64,000 nucleotides of DNA from Drosophila miranda (lineage: Eukaryota > Arthropoda > Insecta > Diptera > Drosophilidae), in assembly GCF_003369915.1 (NCBI RefSeq), contig NW_022881603.1, forward strand, positions 7,051,249 through 7,115,248, read 5' to 3'. The translations under genes were made by a program, and so were the position numbers. Shown piece by piece: positions 1 through 12,836 of this stretch; position 1 is the stretch's first letter; the number at the start of each line of letters is the position of its first letter. The notes beneath the pieces are model-generated. The model was not told the origin of the DNA, searched no databases, and worked only from the letters and a program-made list of their open reading frames with translations.

Positions 1-2221
1 CTTTTGGTGATAGCCCCGGATTTCCAGACGCATCTGCGATATCTGCGATTGGTGGCCCAGTGCCTGAAAAGAGCGAATTTGACGAAAGGTCTAAAAAAAT
101 CCAAATTCTGCTTTAAGTCGCTGAAATACCTGGGGTTTATCATCGGAGGCGGCACGCTGCAAATGGATCCCGATATGGTTGTGGCTATACAAAAGATCCC
201 GAGCCCGAGTTCAGTGAAGGAGCTACGGAGCTTCATAGGAACCGCGGGATGGTATAGGCGCTTCATCAAGGACTTCGCCACCATCGCGGTACCGTTAACA
301 GATGCTCTGAAGAAGCATCCGCGCGGGAAGTTTTCCTTGCCAACGGAAGCGAGGGCGGCCATAGAATCCCTGAAGAAGGCACTCACCACGGCTCCTGTAT
401 TAGTCCATGCCGACTTTAAACGCCATTTCTACATCCAGTGCGACGCCTCAAATTTTGGAGTGGGAGCAGTGCTTTTTCAGCTGGATGATGACAAAGCAGA
501 GCGCCCAGTGGCATTCTTTTCTTCCAAGCTAAACAAACATCAAATAAATTATTCGGTAACGGAGAAAGAATGCTTAGCTGCGGTATTGGCGATTGAAAGA
601 TTCAGGCCATATATGGAATTGATGCCGTTCACGGTAATCACTGACCACACCAGCCTTAAATGGCTAATGTCACTCAAGGACCTGAATGGGCGCCTAGCGA
701 GATGGTCATTGCGGCTGCAGAGGTTCGACTTTGAGATCGAACACCGCAAGGGAGTCGAAAATATAGTGGCGGATACACTATCGCGCTGCATCGAGGAGGT
801 GGTCCTTGACCCAACGGAAATCCTCGGATTCCAGACGACGGAATTCAAATCAACGGAATACCAGGAGTTGAAAGAAGAAATCTGCAGGAACAAAGAATTA
901 TTGCCTGACCTGCGAATAGACGGGGACCTGGTATTCAAGCGAATGGGCTTCGCGCAAATCGACGACCAAGTGGAAGGTTCCATGTGGAAATTATGGATTC
1001 CCGCGTCACTGACGAAAACCCTCCTCGCGAAGGCCCACGAAGACCACACAGCTGGACACGGTGGAATGAAGAAGACCTTGCATAGGTTAAAAAGGCACTA
1101 CTACTGGCCGGCGATGACGGCACAAGTGCGGGAATACGTCCGAAGCTGCACCGAATGCAAGGAATCCAAAGCTCCCAATTACCGTAGCCAAGTCGGGATC
1201 GGGCAGGAAGTGGTCACGGAGAGGCCATTCCAAAAGATCTACATAGACTTCCTGGGAAAGTATCCCAGGTAAAAAAGGGGACAGGCCTGGATTGTCGTCG
1301 TCGTAGACCACTTTTCAAAATTTACCTTCTTGAAGGCGATGAGAGAGGCGACCGCGGCGAACGTCGTTCAATTCCTGGTGCAAGAGGTATTCTACAAATT
1401 CGGGGTGCCTGGGAAAGTATCCCAGGTCAAAAAGGGGACAGGCCTGGATTGTCGTCGTCGTAGACCACTTTTCAAAATTTACCTTCTTGAAGGCGATGAG
1501 AGAGGCGACCGCTGCGAACGTCGTTCAATTCCTGGTGCAAGAGGTATTCTACAAATTCGGGGTGCCAGAGGTAATCCACTCCGACAACGGAAAGCAGTTC
1601 CTATCGAAGGCGTTCATGGACATGGTCAGCGGCTTCGGGATCCGACACATGCGCACAGCAGTCTACTCGCCGCAAAGCAATGCAGCCGAGAGAGTAAATC
1701 GGACGATACTCGCTGCAATAAGGACGTATTTGGAAAAGGATCACAGAGACTGGGACATCTACCTACCGGAGATCGAAGTTTCAATCCGTGACTCGGTGCA
1801 CGAAGCCACAGGCGTAACGCCGTTTTTCGCTGTATTTGGACAACAGATGTTTCTGAATGGGAACTGCTATAAGCTGGCGAGGAAGCTGCAGTCTTTGACG
1901 GAACATGAAGTGCACGCATTAGATCCCGCGGATAAGCGACACCTCATTCGCGAGCAAATTAAACGCAGCCTACACCAAGCGTATGAGCGGAGCAGCCAGC
2001 GATACAACAAACGGGCCCGAGTCTTTTTCGCCAGACCTGGCCAAGAAGTCTACAGGCGCAACTTCACCCTCAGCGACTTTGGCAAAAGCTACAACGCCAA
2101 GTTCGCCCGGAAATTCCTAAAATGCAGAGTCGTACGTCCAGTAGGGAATAACGCCTACGAGCTGGAGGATCTGTCGGGGGGGCCGGTGGGGATTTTTCAC
2201 GCCAAAGACCTAAAATTGTAG
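1..2221 (+). pseudogene. pol: Element 1 unit A: 3' part of pol (RT, RNase H, integrase), broken
   Basis: The fragment enters just after the YLDD motif of reverse transcriptase. It runs through RNase H (FYIQCDAS near 430, TEKECLA, ITDHTSLKWL) and an integrase with an HHCC zinc-binding region (HEDHTAGHGG, then CTECKES near 1,150). The DDE core follows (YIDFLG, HSDNGKQF, NAAERVNR) and then a C-terminal domain ending HAKDLKL at 2,221. A serine codon has become TAA at 1,270-1,272. A 157-bp tandem duplication (1,254-1,410 repeated at 1,411-1,567) also shifts the frame inside the integrase. The order RT-RNase H-integrase is diagnostic of Ty3/gypsy elements. The lineage looks Osvaldo/Ulysses-like, which is an inference. 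Not functional. Confidence 0.9.
1254..1567 (+). repeat. 157-bp tandem duplication inside unit A integrase
   Basis: The segment beginning GGGAAAGTATCCCAGG at 1,254 recurs at 1,411. The junction has microhomology (TGCC/TGGG). Units B, C and D have a single copy. The length is not a multiple of three. Confidence 0.9.
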
Positions 2222-2287
2222 CGAAAACTTCAGACTGAGTCAGAAACAAAGGAAACGCACTCACGTAGGGAATATCCGATCAGTGGG

Positions 2288-3637
2288 TGTAAGCCTACGT
2301 TGTGCGCTGCAAGATCCTAGGCACCGTAATGTCCGGGAAGGCCAGCAGTTTTAGGGAAACGTGTAACTCTTCGATGTTTGCGAATAATTCTCCGGCCATG
2401 GTCGCTCGAATTTTCGCTAGGTGTTGCATGCGAAGATATCGATAGGTGATACCCCATAGAAGCGGCGAGGAGGAAAGAAGCTTGAACAGAGTGGCAAGGC
2501 CAAAATTTAAGGGGAAAAGGTTAGCGAAGAGTGGCGCCACCTGGTCCTGGAGAGTGAGAGTTCCGCGCGCTCTCCGGAGCCGTTATGAGAGAAGATATTC
2601 GATCTCATCCCATAACGGAGTCCCGAAGCCAACTCACCCATACCCCAAAGAAAAGAGAGCCGCCAGCATCCCGAATCAGGCCATGCCCTTGAACCTAGTT
2701 CAAGGGCGATAGAAGAGAGAGCGATGGGGATCAGCGGCCCGGGAGCATTAAACAGAGCAGCTAAGCCAAGAGGGGGTTCAGAGAAAGAAATTGCCGCAAC
2801 GGAGGAGCATGCGCGCCGGACATAGTGATCTAGTGATTCTTTTTGTTCTGAAAGAAAAAGTGAGTGGGATGAGGATGGAGTAGTGGCCATCACCCTGAAA
2901 AAAAGATAAATAAATCTGATTCCAGGGGATCCAGATCAGTGAGAGACCAGGAACCAGGACTAGCGGGACGGGAAAGAGACCCAAGAAGCATAAGAGTGAG
3001 TCCGCTCCAGAGGGGGGAGTAAAGAAACCCCAAATTAATTATTTTTGTTGGCCAATCCGTAGGGAATAGGTCACAGCTCCGCCATCCTGGCTTGCTTTTT
3101 GCTGGGCTCGAATACACAATCCTGGCCACATAGTGCGGGTCCCTCGCCCATTTAGGGAGAGAAAAAAAATCATCAATCAACTTATTTACTCCCATTATTT
3201 ATTTTTGTTAGACGTCTCCATTTATATGTTTATGTCATATGTCAGGAAATTGAAGTGAAAATTATAACGAAGAAAATGAATTGCTAAGCGTTTCATATGG
3301 GGGGCAGAGGAGCCACAGCAACGAGAGGGTAAGGCTGCTGCACATGGCAGGGAGATCCAAAACGTAGTTATTCAGATCTCAGGTAGGGAGGGTACGTCAG
3401 GGGTAAAAACATCGACACCTCGACCTGGTCCACTTCTGTGTTGAAGGAAGTTACTGTAATGTTGTTTGTCGAGTAGAGTCCGTTTGCAGTTTTTTTTGTC
3501 GGTTACTTTTGTTGTTTCAATTTGTTCGAGATGTCCAATTAGTTGGTATATTTTGCGACCTGAGGGCTTGGGAAGTACCCAGCCCTGGGATGACTGGCTA
3601 GCCGGCCTTGCCCCGAAGAAAACAAAGGTTCGTAACA
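2288..3637 (+). repeat. Element 1 LTR1 (short form, ~1,350 bp)
   Basis: Begins TGTAAGCCTACGTTG and ends GGTTCGTAACA, giving TG...CA ends. It lies 66 bp after the unit A pol stop and 4 nt before the next primer-binding site. The exact 5' base is inferred, because no copy in the window shows a left flank outside the array. It lacks the ~150-bp AT-rich segment present in LTR3 and LTR4. Long minus-strand reading frames in it are conserved only because the LTRs are copies, and no known protein is recognisable in them. Confidence 0.85.
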
Positions 3638-4569
3638 ATAATGGCGCCCAATCTGAGACAGGGAAGTGGACTCGCAGTCCTGGCTCTACCATCAAAGAGG
3701 GAGAGTACGGATGCGAATCACACAGACGTCGAAGAAAGTATAAATATCCAGCAGAGAAGATAGATCTCGAGTGGTATTTTGCAATCTGGGGTCCATCGGT
3801 GTTCTAGTGGCCTGTGAGGGACTCGACGAGTTGGCTGACAGAAGCACGGCGCTGAGGGATCTGAGGATGCAAAGAAAATCCACAAAGTAAAAAGTTTTTT
3901 TTGGTGTTTGATGATTCGTCACTTATCTGACAGCGGGAAGCAGGAAATCTCAAGAGGGGATTTGGTTTGGCACTGGCAGAGGAGAATCCACAAGCCAGTT
4001 AGCAACCGGCCCGGTGCCTGGTGGGCAAAATGAGAACCTGAAGAAGAAAAAAGAAATACCCGAAGTTAGGATATGGCCAGAAAGATTTCTGTTTTTCGCT
4101 TCCCCTGCTTACCGCTGGATGCAGTCGGGAGGGTAGATTCTCAATGAGATTTTTGTTCTGAGTGGCCCGTGGGGACAGAAGTCGGCCACGCGTTGCACTC
4201 GGAGCAGCTACAACATCCCGCAACGGCCATTCAGTAGGGAAGTAGGCGGAAACAGCGACTGTAGGGAAGTGAGCGCCCTTGAATCTTAATCTTCCAAGGA
4301 AGATAAGATTAGTCAACAGCGCTCGCAAAGTTCTAGACGTTGGACAGGAAAAGACGTAGAACACCATGTGCGGAGTTGGCCATAGTAGTAGTTGTGGTTC
4401 CTTTCCCCCTTATTATTGTTTTGCCGTATTAAGTGTTTTTGTGCTGAAGATCAGTGAGCTAGCGTTATAGGTAGTGTTTATGCGATTGTTCTGAAAGAAA
4501 AATAGATAATTGTAGTGAATAAAAAGATAAGTAGGATAGTTCGAGGTAGGGAAATATAGGGCCAAGTTG
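3638..4569 (+). other. Untranslated leader of unit B
   Basis: About 930 nt between LTR1 and gag. No reading frame in it resembles a known protein. It presumably holds packaging signals (inference). Confidence 0.6.
3642..3659 (+). promoter_or_regulatory. Primer-binding site, unit B
   Basis: TGGCGCCCAATCTGAGAC lies 4 nt after the LTR. Its first ten bases match the complement of the 3' end of Drosophila tRNA-Lys, and the rest diverges from the perfect site of element 2. It would prime minus-strand DNA synthesis. Confidence 0.7.
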
Positions 4570-6048
4570 ATGAGCGCGTACAACTTGCGGTCTAAACAGA
4601 AAATGACCCGCAGGACTCCTCCACCAGGTAACCTCCAAGGACAGATGCAAGGCGGTGACACACAGGGCGCTGAGGGGCGTGGAGACGACAGCTGGAATTT
4701 GCCAGGCCAATCCAACGCACTGCCCTCCGAGATTCTCTCAGGAGTAAATGTCGCCATAGCGCAAGCACAGGAGACGTGGAGAGGCAGCATGGCAGATACC
4801 CTGAGTAAGACGCTGCAGGAGGAGATCCGTCGCGGCTTTATGGAGCTCATGGGGGCCATAACAGAGGTGATGGCGCCTCTGCGCCAGAACGTGGAATTGA
4901 TCCAAGACCTGAAGGAAAGAGACCAGAAGGAAATCAAGGATAATAACGGCGATCAGCAGCCTCTAGCTCACCCCAGGCAGAAGCCGAACACAGGGACCAT
5001 TCCCAAAAGGTCCGAGGACAATGACGCTTGGAATTCCCAGTCGCCTCCAAGGAAGCCGGTGAGGTTGAGCCAGAACTGGCGCCGAGGAATAGGCGAGGCG
5101 GACCTGGATCCAGGTGCTGGAAGGCAGAGACGGGAGACATCAGGAGACGGCGGAGGTCCAACAGATCTGCCACCATTTGAAAGGAGAGATGATTGGAGAC
5201 GAGCGAGATGGGGACGCGTCGACAAATGGGAAATCCACTTAGACGGAGACCCAAATAAGATGACGGTGCAGGACTTCGTGTTCAGGGTCGAGTTCCTTCG
5301 TAGGAAGAACCGACGGTCGTGGGACGAGGTCCTTGACGACTTTCACCATCTCGTCAAAGGACAAGCGGCGGAGTGGTATTGGTAATTTGTCCGAGAACGG
5401 CCTCCGGAAGTATGGAAGGATTTGAAGGACGAGTTGGTGTCCCGGTTCCGAGCAGTGGGTGGCGAGTTCGAGCGGCTACGCACCTTGCATGAGCGACGAC
5501 AACAATCTGGCGAATCTGTGGAAGAGTACTTTAGAGCGATGCGCAGGCTGGCAGCTAGACTCACCACATCTTTGATTGAGTCCGAAATGGTGCGAGTCTT
5601 GAAGAAGGGACTCGATGACGAGATCGCCCGCTACGTTTACGCGATCCGAGTCCGAAACGTGGAGCAGCTGAGGGAAGAGTGCCTGGAAGTGGAGTACCAC
5701 TTTCGCGGACGCGAGCAGAAGTCGACGTTCCGTCCTGCGCCGAAATTCCATTCAGCCGGGAAGCGAGTGGAGGAGCTAGAGCCGGAAACGGAGTTTCTGG
5801 ATGAAGACGAAGCAAGGATAGTAGAAGAAACTCACCTGGCGAACAAACCCAGGCGGTGTTGCTGGAATTGCGGCCAGTTCGACCACGGGTTCCGAGACTG
5901 CGTGGCGAAGGAACGCAAAATATTTTGTTACCGCTGCGGAAAGTCAGAAATGTTTACTCCAACGTGTCCAAATTGCTCGGGAAACGCACGATCGGGCATG
6001 ATGAAAGCGGGAGATCAGCGCTCGGGACAGAAGCCCGCGAAGAAATGA
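4570..6048 (+). pseudogene. gag: Element 1 unit B gag (one nonsense codon)
   Basis: Structural polyprotein of the virus-like particle. ATG at 4,570 (MSAYNLRSK; the TTG before it is unlikely to be the start). Order: a Gln/Pro-rich N-terminus, a retrotransposon-gag domain ending at EWYW near 5,380, then an Arg/Glu-rich region. A zinc knuckle follows (CWNCGQFDHGFRDC, the CX2CX4HX4C pattern), with a second Cys cluster (CYRCGKSE..CPNC). The frame stays open to TGA at 6,048 except for CAA to TAA at 5,383-5,385. The other two copies read Gln there. Pol overlaps the 3' end in the -1 frame. Confidence 0.88.
5979..5985 (+). promoter_or_regulatory. Candidate -1 frameshift heptamer G-GGA-AAC, unit B
   Basis: In the gag frame the codons are TCG GGA AAC, so the heptamer has the canonical X-XXY-YYZ phase. 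Slipping back one base leads straight into the open pol frame. Seven nt downstream, CGGGC can pair with GCCCG ~35 nt further on, a plausible stimulatory stem. Function is inferred. Confidence 0.65.
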
Positions 6049-9000
6049 ACGATGGTCCACTAATCAATATAGAAATTAAGAATAATAGCCCGAATAAATG
6101 TAATAAAAATAGTTTGAAGTTCATACCGGCCGAAGAGAGGATGAGGAGATACATACAAATTCGAAACCAGATCTTTGATGACAGGCAGCTGGAGGGGATG
6201 CGCGGTGTCAGTCGTAGACTCCAAAAGGCCCGTTCCAGATTTAAGGAAAGGCGACAGACTCGCAAAGAGGTGGCCGAGGCAGTCAGACGAGGAGCAGGAC
6301 GTGATCCCAGAGTATTTGCCGAAGTGCAGATAAGAGGACATCGGATTTCTGGACTCCTAGATACTGGGGCATCCGTTAGTGTCTTAGGAAAGGGCAGCCG
6401 TGAACTCCTTGCCGACCTCGAGGTGGAAATGGACAATTATGTCTCTATCATCAAGACAGCCTCTGGAGAAGACAGGTCCATAGTCGGCAAAACCAAACTC
6501 TGCGTAGGATATAACGGAATGAATAAAGAGATCTTGTTTTACGTATGCCCGTACCTAGAGCAAGCCATGTACCTGGGTATTGATTTCTGAAAATCCTTCG
6601 CGCTGGCTCCCACAGTCCTCGGAGAAGAGCCCAGTCGATCCAGCGAGGCCCAAGTAGGCGAGATCCAAATGTCACAAATCAGCCAGTACGCCGAACATCG
6701 CCAGGAGGACGTGGACGTGGAAGCTTGGACCCTGGAAGACACGGAAACCGAAGAGCTGGAGAAGGTAAAGAAGGAGTTTCTGACCTATGAGGATGCCGGA
6801 TTAGGAACAACGACGGTAGAGCAGCATCGGATCCAGTTGATCGAGGGCGCAGAACCATTTAAAGATCGGCATTACCCTCAATCCCAGCGATGCAGGAGGT
6901 GATCTGGACCGAGGTGGATAAAATTCTGGAACTAGGAGTGATCGAGGTCAGCGATAGTCCATGGAGCAATCGGACGACGGTGGTGCGAAAGCCAAACAAA
7001 AATAGATTCTGTTTGGACGCGCGGAAACTGAATCAGCTCACCGTAAAAGATGCTTACCCTCTTCCTAGCATCGAGGGTATACTATCCAGGATTGACCAGA
7101 CATATTACATTTCCAGCGTCGACCTCAAATTCGCATTCTGGCAAATTAAATTGGACCCAGAAAGCCGGAAGTGCACCGCATTTACCGTTGCAGGCCGTCC
7201 GCTGTATCAATTCGTGATGATGCCCTTCGGTCTGTGTAACGCTGCCCAGAGGTTATGCAGAGTGATGGATAAGGTAATCCCGACTCAGCTCAGATCAAAC
7301 GTTTTCGTTTATTTGGACGATCTTTTGGTGATAGCCCCGGATTTCCAGACGCATCTGCGATATCTGCGATTGGTGGCCCAGTGCCTGAAAAGAGCAAATT
7401 TGACGATAGGTCTAAAAAAATCCAAATTCTGCTTTAAGTCGCTGAAATACCTGGGGTTTATCATCGGAGGCGGCACGCTGCAAATGGATCCCGATAGGGT
7501 TGTGACTATACAAAAGATCCCGAGCCCGAGTTCAGTGAAGGAGCTACGTAGCTTCATAGGAACCGCAGGATGGTATAGGCGCTTCATCAAGGACTTCGCC
7601 ACCATCGCGGTACCGTTAACAGATGCTCTGAAGAAGCATCCGCGCGGGAAGTTTTCCTTGCCAACGGAAGCGAGGGCGGCCATAGAATCCCTGAAGAAGG
7701 CACTCACCACGGCTCCTGTATTAGTCCATGCCGACTTTAAACGCCATTTCTACATCCAGTGCGACGCCTCAAATTTTGAAGTGGGAGCAGTGCTTTTTCA
7801 GCTGGATGATGACAAAGCAGAGCGCCCAGTGGCATTCTTTTCTTCCAAGCTAAGCAAACATCAAATAAATTATTCGGTAACGGAGAAAGAATGCTTAGCT
7901 GCGGTATTGGCGATTGAAAGATTCAGGCCATATGTGGAATTGATGCCGTTCACGGTAATCACTGACCACGCCAGCCTTAAATGGCTAATGTCACTCAAGG
8001 ACCTGAATGGGCGCCTATCGAGATGGTCATTGCGGGTGCAGAGGTTCGACTTTGAGATCGAACACCGCAAGGGAGTCGAAAATATAGTGGCGGATACACT
8101 ATCGCGCTGCATCGAGGAGGTGGTCCTAGACCCAACGGAAATCCTCGGATTCCAGACGACGGAATTCAAATCAACGGAATACCAGGAGTTGAAAGAAGAA
8201 ATCTGCAGGAACAAAGAATTATTGCCTGACCTGCGAATAGACAGGGACCTGGTATTCAAGCGAATGGGCTTCGCGCAAATCGACGACCAAGTGGAAGGTT
8301 CCATGTGGAAATTATGGATTCCCGCGTCACTGACGAAAACCCTCATCGCGAAGGCCCACGAAGACCACACAGCTGGACACGGTGGAATGAAGAAGACCTT
8401 GCATAGGTTAAAAAGGCACTACTACTGGCCGGCGATGACGGCACAAGTGCGGGAATACGTCCGAAGCTGCACCGAATGCAAGGAATCCAAAGCTCCCAAT
8501 TACCGTAGCCAAGTCGGGATCGGGCAGGAAGTGGTCACGGAGAGGCCATTCCAAAAGATCTACATAGACTTCCTGGGAAAGTATCCCAGGTCAAAAAGGG
8601 GACAGGCCTGGATTGTCGTCGTCGTAGACCACTTTTCAAAATTTACCTTCTTAAAGGCGATGAGAGAGGCGACAGCTGCGAACGTCGTTCAATTCCTGGT
8701 GCAAGAGGTATTCTACAAATTCGGGGTGCCAGAGGTGATCCACTCCGACAACGGAAAGCAGTTCCTATCGAAGGCGTTTATGGACATGGTCAGCGGCTTC
8801 GGGATCCGACACATGCGCACAGCAGTCTACTCGCCGCAAAGCAATGCAGCCGAGAGAGTAAATCGGACGATACTCGCTGCAATAAGGACGTATTTGGAAA
8901 AGGATCACAGAGACTGGGACATCTACCTACCGGAGATCGAAGTTTCAATCCGTGACTCGGTGCACCAAGCCACAGGCGTAACGCCGTTTTTCGCTGTATT

Positions 9001-9344
9001 TGGACAACAGATGTTTCTGAATGGGAACTGCTATAAGCTGGCGAGGAAGCTGCAGTCTTTGACGGAACATGAAGTGCACGCATTAGATCCCGCGGATAAG
9101 CGACACCTCATTCGCGAGCAAATTAAACGCAGCCTACACCAAGCGTATGAGCGGAGCAGCCAGCGATACAACAAACGGGCGCAACTTCACCCTCAGCGAC
9201 TTTGGCAAAAGCTACAACGCCAAGTTCGCCCGGAAATTCCTAAAATGCAGAGTCGTACGTCCAGTAGGGAATAACGCCTACGAGCTGGAGGATCTGTCGG
9301 GGAGGCCGGTGGGGATTTTTCACGCCAAAGACCTAAAATTGTAG
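5985..9344 (+). pseudogene. pol: Element 1 unit B pol (PR-RT-RH-IN), multiply broken
   Basis: Read in the -1 frame relative to gag. Order: protease (LLDTGASVS near 6,350), RT (YLDD near 7,310), RNase H, integrase (HHCC, then the DDE core), C-terminal domain ending HAKDLKL at 9,344. Lesions: the Trp codon after protease GIDF is TGA (6,588-6,590). One C is lost from a CCCC run near 6,883. A 41-bp deletion near 9,180 shifts the last part. Between the second and third lesions, 6,890-9,274 is one long open frame. Unit D shows the intact state at the first two sites. The encoded enzymes would copy RNA to DNA and integrate it. Confidence 0.9.
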
Positions 9345-9410
9345 CGAAAACTTCAGACTGAGTCAGAAACAAGGGAAACGCACTCACGTAGGGAATATCC
9401 GATCAGTGGG

Positions 9411-10764
9411 TGTAAGCCTACGTTGGGCGCTGCAAGATCCTAGGCCCCGTAATGTCCGGGAAGGCCAGCAGTTTTAGGGAAACGTGTAACTCTTCGATGT
9501 TTGCGAATAATTCTCCGGCCATGGTCGCTCGAATTTTCGCTAGGTGTTGCATGCGAAGATATCGATAGGTGATACCCCATAGAAGCGGTGAGGAGGAAAG
9601 AAGTTTGAACAGAGTGGCAAGGCCAAAATTTAAGGGGAAAAGGTTAGCGAAGAGTGGCGCCACCTGGTCCTGGAGAGTGAGAGTTCCGCGCGCTCTCCGG
9701 AGCCGTTATGAGAGAAGATATCCGATCTCATCCCATAACGGAGTCCCGAAGCCAACTCAGCCATACCCCAAAGAAAAGAGAGCCGCCAGCAGCCCGAATC
9801 AGGCCATGCCCTTGAACCTAGTTCAAGGGCGATAGAAGAGAGAGCGATGGGGATCAGCGGCCCGGGAGCATTAAACAGAGCAGCTAAGCCAAGAGGGGGT
9901 TCAGAGAAAGAAATTCCCGCAACAGAGGAGCATGCGCGACGGACATAGTGATCTAGTGATTCTTTTTGTTCTGAAAGAAAAAGTGAGTGGGATGAGGATG
10001 GAGTAGTGGCCATCACCCTGAAAAAAAAAGATAAATAAATCTGTGATTCCAGGGGATCCAGATCAGTGAGAGACCAGGAACCAGGACTAGCGGGACGGGA
10101 AAGAGACCCAAGAAGCATAAGAGTGAGTCCGCTCCAGAGGGGGGAGTAAAGAAACCCCAAATTAATTATTTTTGTTGGCCAATCCGTAGGGAATAGGTCA
10201 CAGCTCCGCCATCCTGGCTTTCTTTTTGCTGGGCTCGAATACACAATCCTGGCCACATAGTGCGGGTCCCTCGCCCATTTAGGGAGAGAAAAAAAATCAT
10301 CAATCAACTTATTTACTGCCATTATTTAATTTTGTTAGACGTCTCCATTTATATGTATATGTCATATGTCAGGAAATTGAAGTGAAAATTATAACGAAGA
10401 AAATGAATTGCTAAGCGTTTCATATGGGGGGAAGAGGAGCCACAGCAACGAGAGGGTAAGGCTGCTGCACATGGCAGGGAGATCCAAAACGTAGTTATTC
10501 AGATCTCAGGTAGGGAGGGTACGTCAGGGGTAAAAACATCGACACCTCGACCTGGTCCACGTCTGTGTTGAAGGAAGTTACTGTAATGTTGTTTGTCGAG
10601 TAGAGTCCGTTTGCAGTTTTTTTTGTCGGTTACTTTTGTTGTTTCAATTTGTTCGAGATGTCCAATTAGTTGGTATATTGTGCGACCTGAGGGCCTGGGA
10701 AGTACCCAGCCCTGGGATGACTGGCCAGCCGGCATTGCCCCGAAGAAAACAAAGGTTCGTAACA
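9411..10764 (+). repeat. Element 1 LTR2 (short form, ~1,354 bp)
   Basis: Same TGTAAGCC...GTAACA boundaries as LTR1 and nearly the same sequence. It also lacks the AT-rich segment of LTR3/4. It serves as 3' LTR of unit B and 5' LTR of unit C. Confidence 0.88.
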
Positions 10765-11696
10765 ATAATGGCGCCCAATCTGAGACAGGGAAGTGGACTC
10801 GCAGTCCTGGCTCTACCATCAAAGAGGGAGAGTACGGATGCGAATCACACAGACGTCGAAGAAAGTATAAATATCCAGCAGAGAAGATAGATCTCGAGTG
10901 GTATTTTGCAATCTGGGGTCCATCGGTGTTCTGGTGGCCTGTGAGGGACTCGACGAGTTGGCTCACAGAAGCACGGCGCTGAGGGATCTGAGGATGCAAA
11001 GAAAATCCACAAAGTAAAAAGTTTTTTTTGGTGTTTGATGATTCGGCACTTATCTGACAACGGGAAGCAGGAAATCTCAAGAGGGGATTTGGTTTGGCAC
11101 TGGCAGAGGAGAATCCACAAGCCAGTTAGCAACCGGCCCGGTGCCTGGTGTGCAAAATGAGAACCTGAAGAAGAAAAAAGAAATACCCGAAGTTAGGATA
11201 TGGCCAGAAAGATTTCTGTTTTTCGCTTCCCCTGCTTACCGCTGGATGCAGTCGGGAGGGTAGATTCTCAATGAGATTTTTGTTCTGAGTGGCCCGTGGG
11301 GACAGAAGTCGGCCACGCGTTGCACTCGGAGCAGCTACAACATCCCGCAACGGCCATTCAGTAGGGAAGTAGGCGGAAACAGCGACTGTAGGGAAGTGAG
11401 CGCCCTTGACTCTTAATCTTCCAAGGAAGATAAGATTAGTCAACAGCGCTCGCAAAGTTCTAGACGTTGGACAGGAAAAGACGTAGAACACCATGTGCGG
11501 AGTTGGCCGTAGTAGTAGTTGTGGTTCCTTTCCCCCTTATTATTGTTTTGCCGTATTAAGTGTTTTTGTGCTGAAGATCAGTGCGCTAGCGTTATAGGTG
11601 GTGTTTATGCGATTGTTCTGAAAGAAAAATAGATAATTGTAGTGAATAAAAAGATAAGTAGGATAGTTCGAGGTAGGGAAATATAGGGCCAAGTTG
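10765..11696 (+). other. Untranslated leader of unit C
   Basis: Near-identical to the unit B leader. No recognisable gene. Confidence 0.6.
10769..10786 (+). promoter_or_regulatory. Primer-binding site, unit C
   Basis: The same 18-nt site as in unit B, 4 nt after LTR2. Confidence 0.7.
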
Positions 11697-12836
11697 ATGA
11701 GCGCGTACAACTTGCGGTCTAAACAGAAAATGACCCGCAGGACTCCTCCACCAGGTAACCTCCAAGGACAGATGCAGGGCGGTGACACACAGGGCGCTGA
11801 GGGGCGTGGAGACGACAGCTGGAATTTTCCAGGCCAATCCAACGCACTGCCCTCCGAGATTCTCTCAGGAGTAAATGTCGCCATAGCGCAAGCACAGGAG
11901 ACGTGGAGAGGCAGCATGGCAGATACCCTGAGTAAGACGCTGCAGGAGGAGATCCGTCGCGGCTTTATGGAGCTCATGGGGGCCATAACAGAGGTGATGG
12001 CGCCTCTGCGCCAGAACGTGGAATTGATCCAAGACCTGAGATTGGAAAGAGACCAGAAGGAAATCAAGGATAATAACGGCGATCAGCAGCCTCTAGCTCA
12101 CCACAGGCAGAAGCCGAACACAGGGACCATTCCCAAAAGGTCCAAGGACGATGACGCATGGAATTCCCAGTCGCCTCCAAGGAAGCCGGTGAGGTTGAGC
12201 CAGAACTGGCGCCGAGGAATAGGCGAGGCGGACCTGTATCTAGGTGCTGGAAGGCAGAGACGGGAGACATCAGGAGACGGCGGAGGTCCAACAGATCTGC
12301 CACCATTTGAAAGGAGAGATGATTGGAGAGGAGCGAGATGGGGACGCGTCGACAAATGGGAAATCCACTTCGACGGAGACCCAAATAAGATGACGGTGCA
12401 GGACTTCGTGTTCAGGGTCGAGTTCCTTCGTAGGCAGAACCGACGGTCGTGGGACGAGGTCCTTGACGACTTTCACCATCTCGTCAAAGGACAAGCGGCG
12501 GAGTGGTATTGGCAATTTGTCCGAGAACGGCCTCCGGAAGTATGGGAGGATTAGAAGGACGAGTTGGTGTCCCGGTTCCGAGCAGTGGGTGGCGAGTTCG
12601 AGCGGCTACGCACCTTGCATGAGCGACGACAACAATCTGGCGAATCTGTGGAAGAGTACTTTAGAGCGATGCGCAGGCTGGCAGCTAGACTCACCACATC
12701 TTTGGTTGAGTCCGATATGGTGCGAGTCTTGAAGAGGGGACTAGATAACGCAAAATATTTTGTTACCGCTGCGGAAAGCCAGAAATGTTTACTCCAACGT
12801 GTCCAAATTGCTCGGACAACGCACGATCGGGCATGA
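11697..12836 (+). pseudogene. gag: Element 1 unit C gag (nonsense plus ~277-bp deletion)
   Basis: ATG at 11,697 (MSAYNLRSK). The gag domain is present through EWYWQFVRERPPEVWED. TTG has become TAG at 12,552-12,554. A deletion of about 277 bp near 12,750 (relative to unit D 19,751-20,027, with ACG at the junction) removes the C-terminal region, including the first zinc knuckle, and shifts the frame. The slippery site is also altered, to GGACAAC at 12,814-12,820. This copy cannot make functional Gag. Confidence 0.88.

Noticed and set aside
3730..3745. TATAAATA in the element 1 leader as a promoter
   Set aside because: It lies downstream of the primer-binding site, where an LTR retrotransposon promoter would not be expected. 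No supporting context.
7309..8370. Minus-strand frames (133 and 166 codons) across pol in all element 1 units
   Set aside because: Antisense shadows of the conserved pol codons.
9630..11494. Long minus-strand reading frames (230, 193, 122 codons) in element 1 LTR2 and leader, repeated in the other units
   Set aside because: They recur only because the LTRs are copies. They vary by frameshift among copies and contain no recognisable domain.
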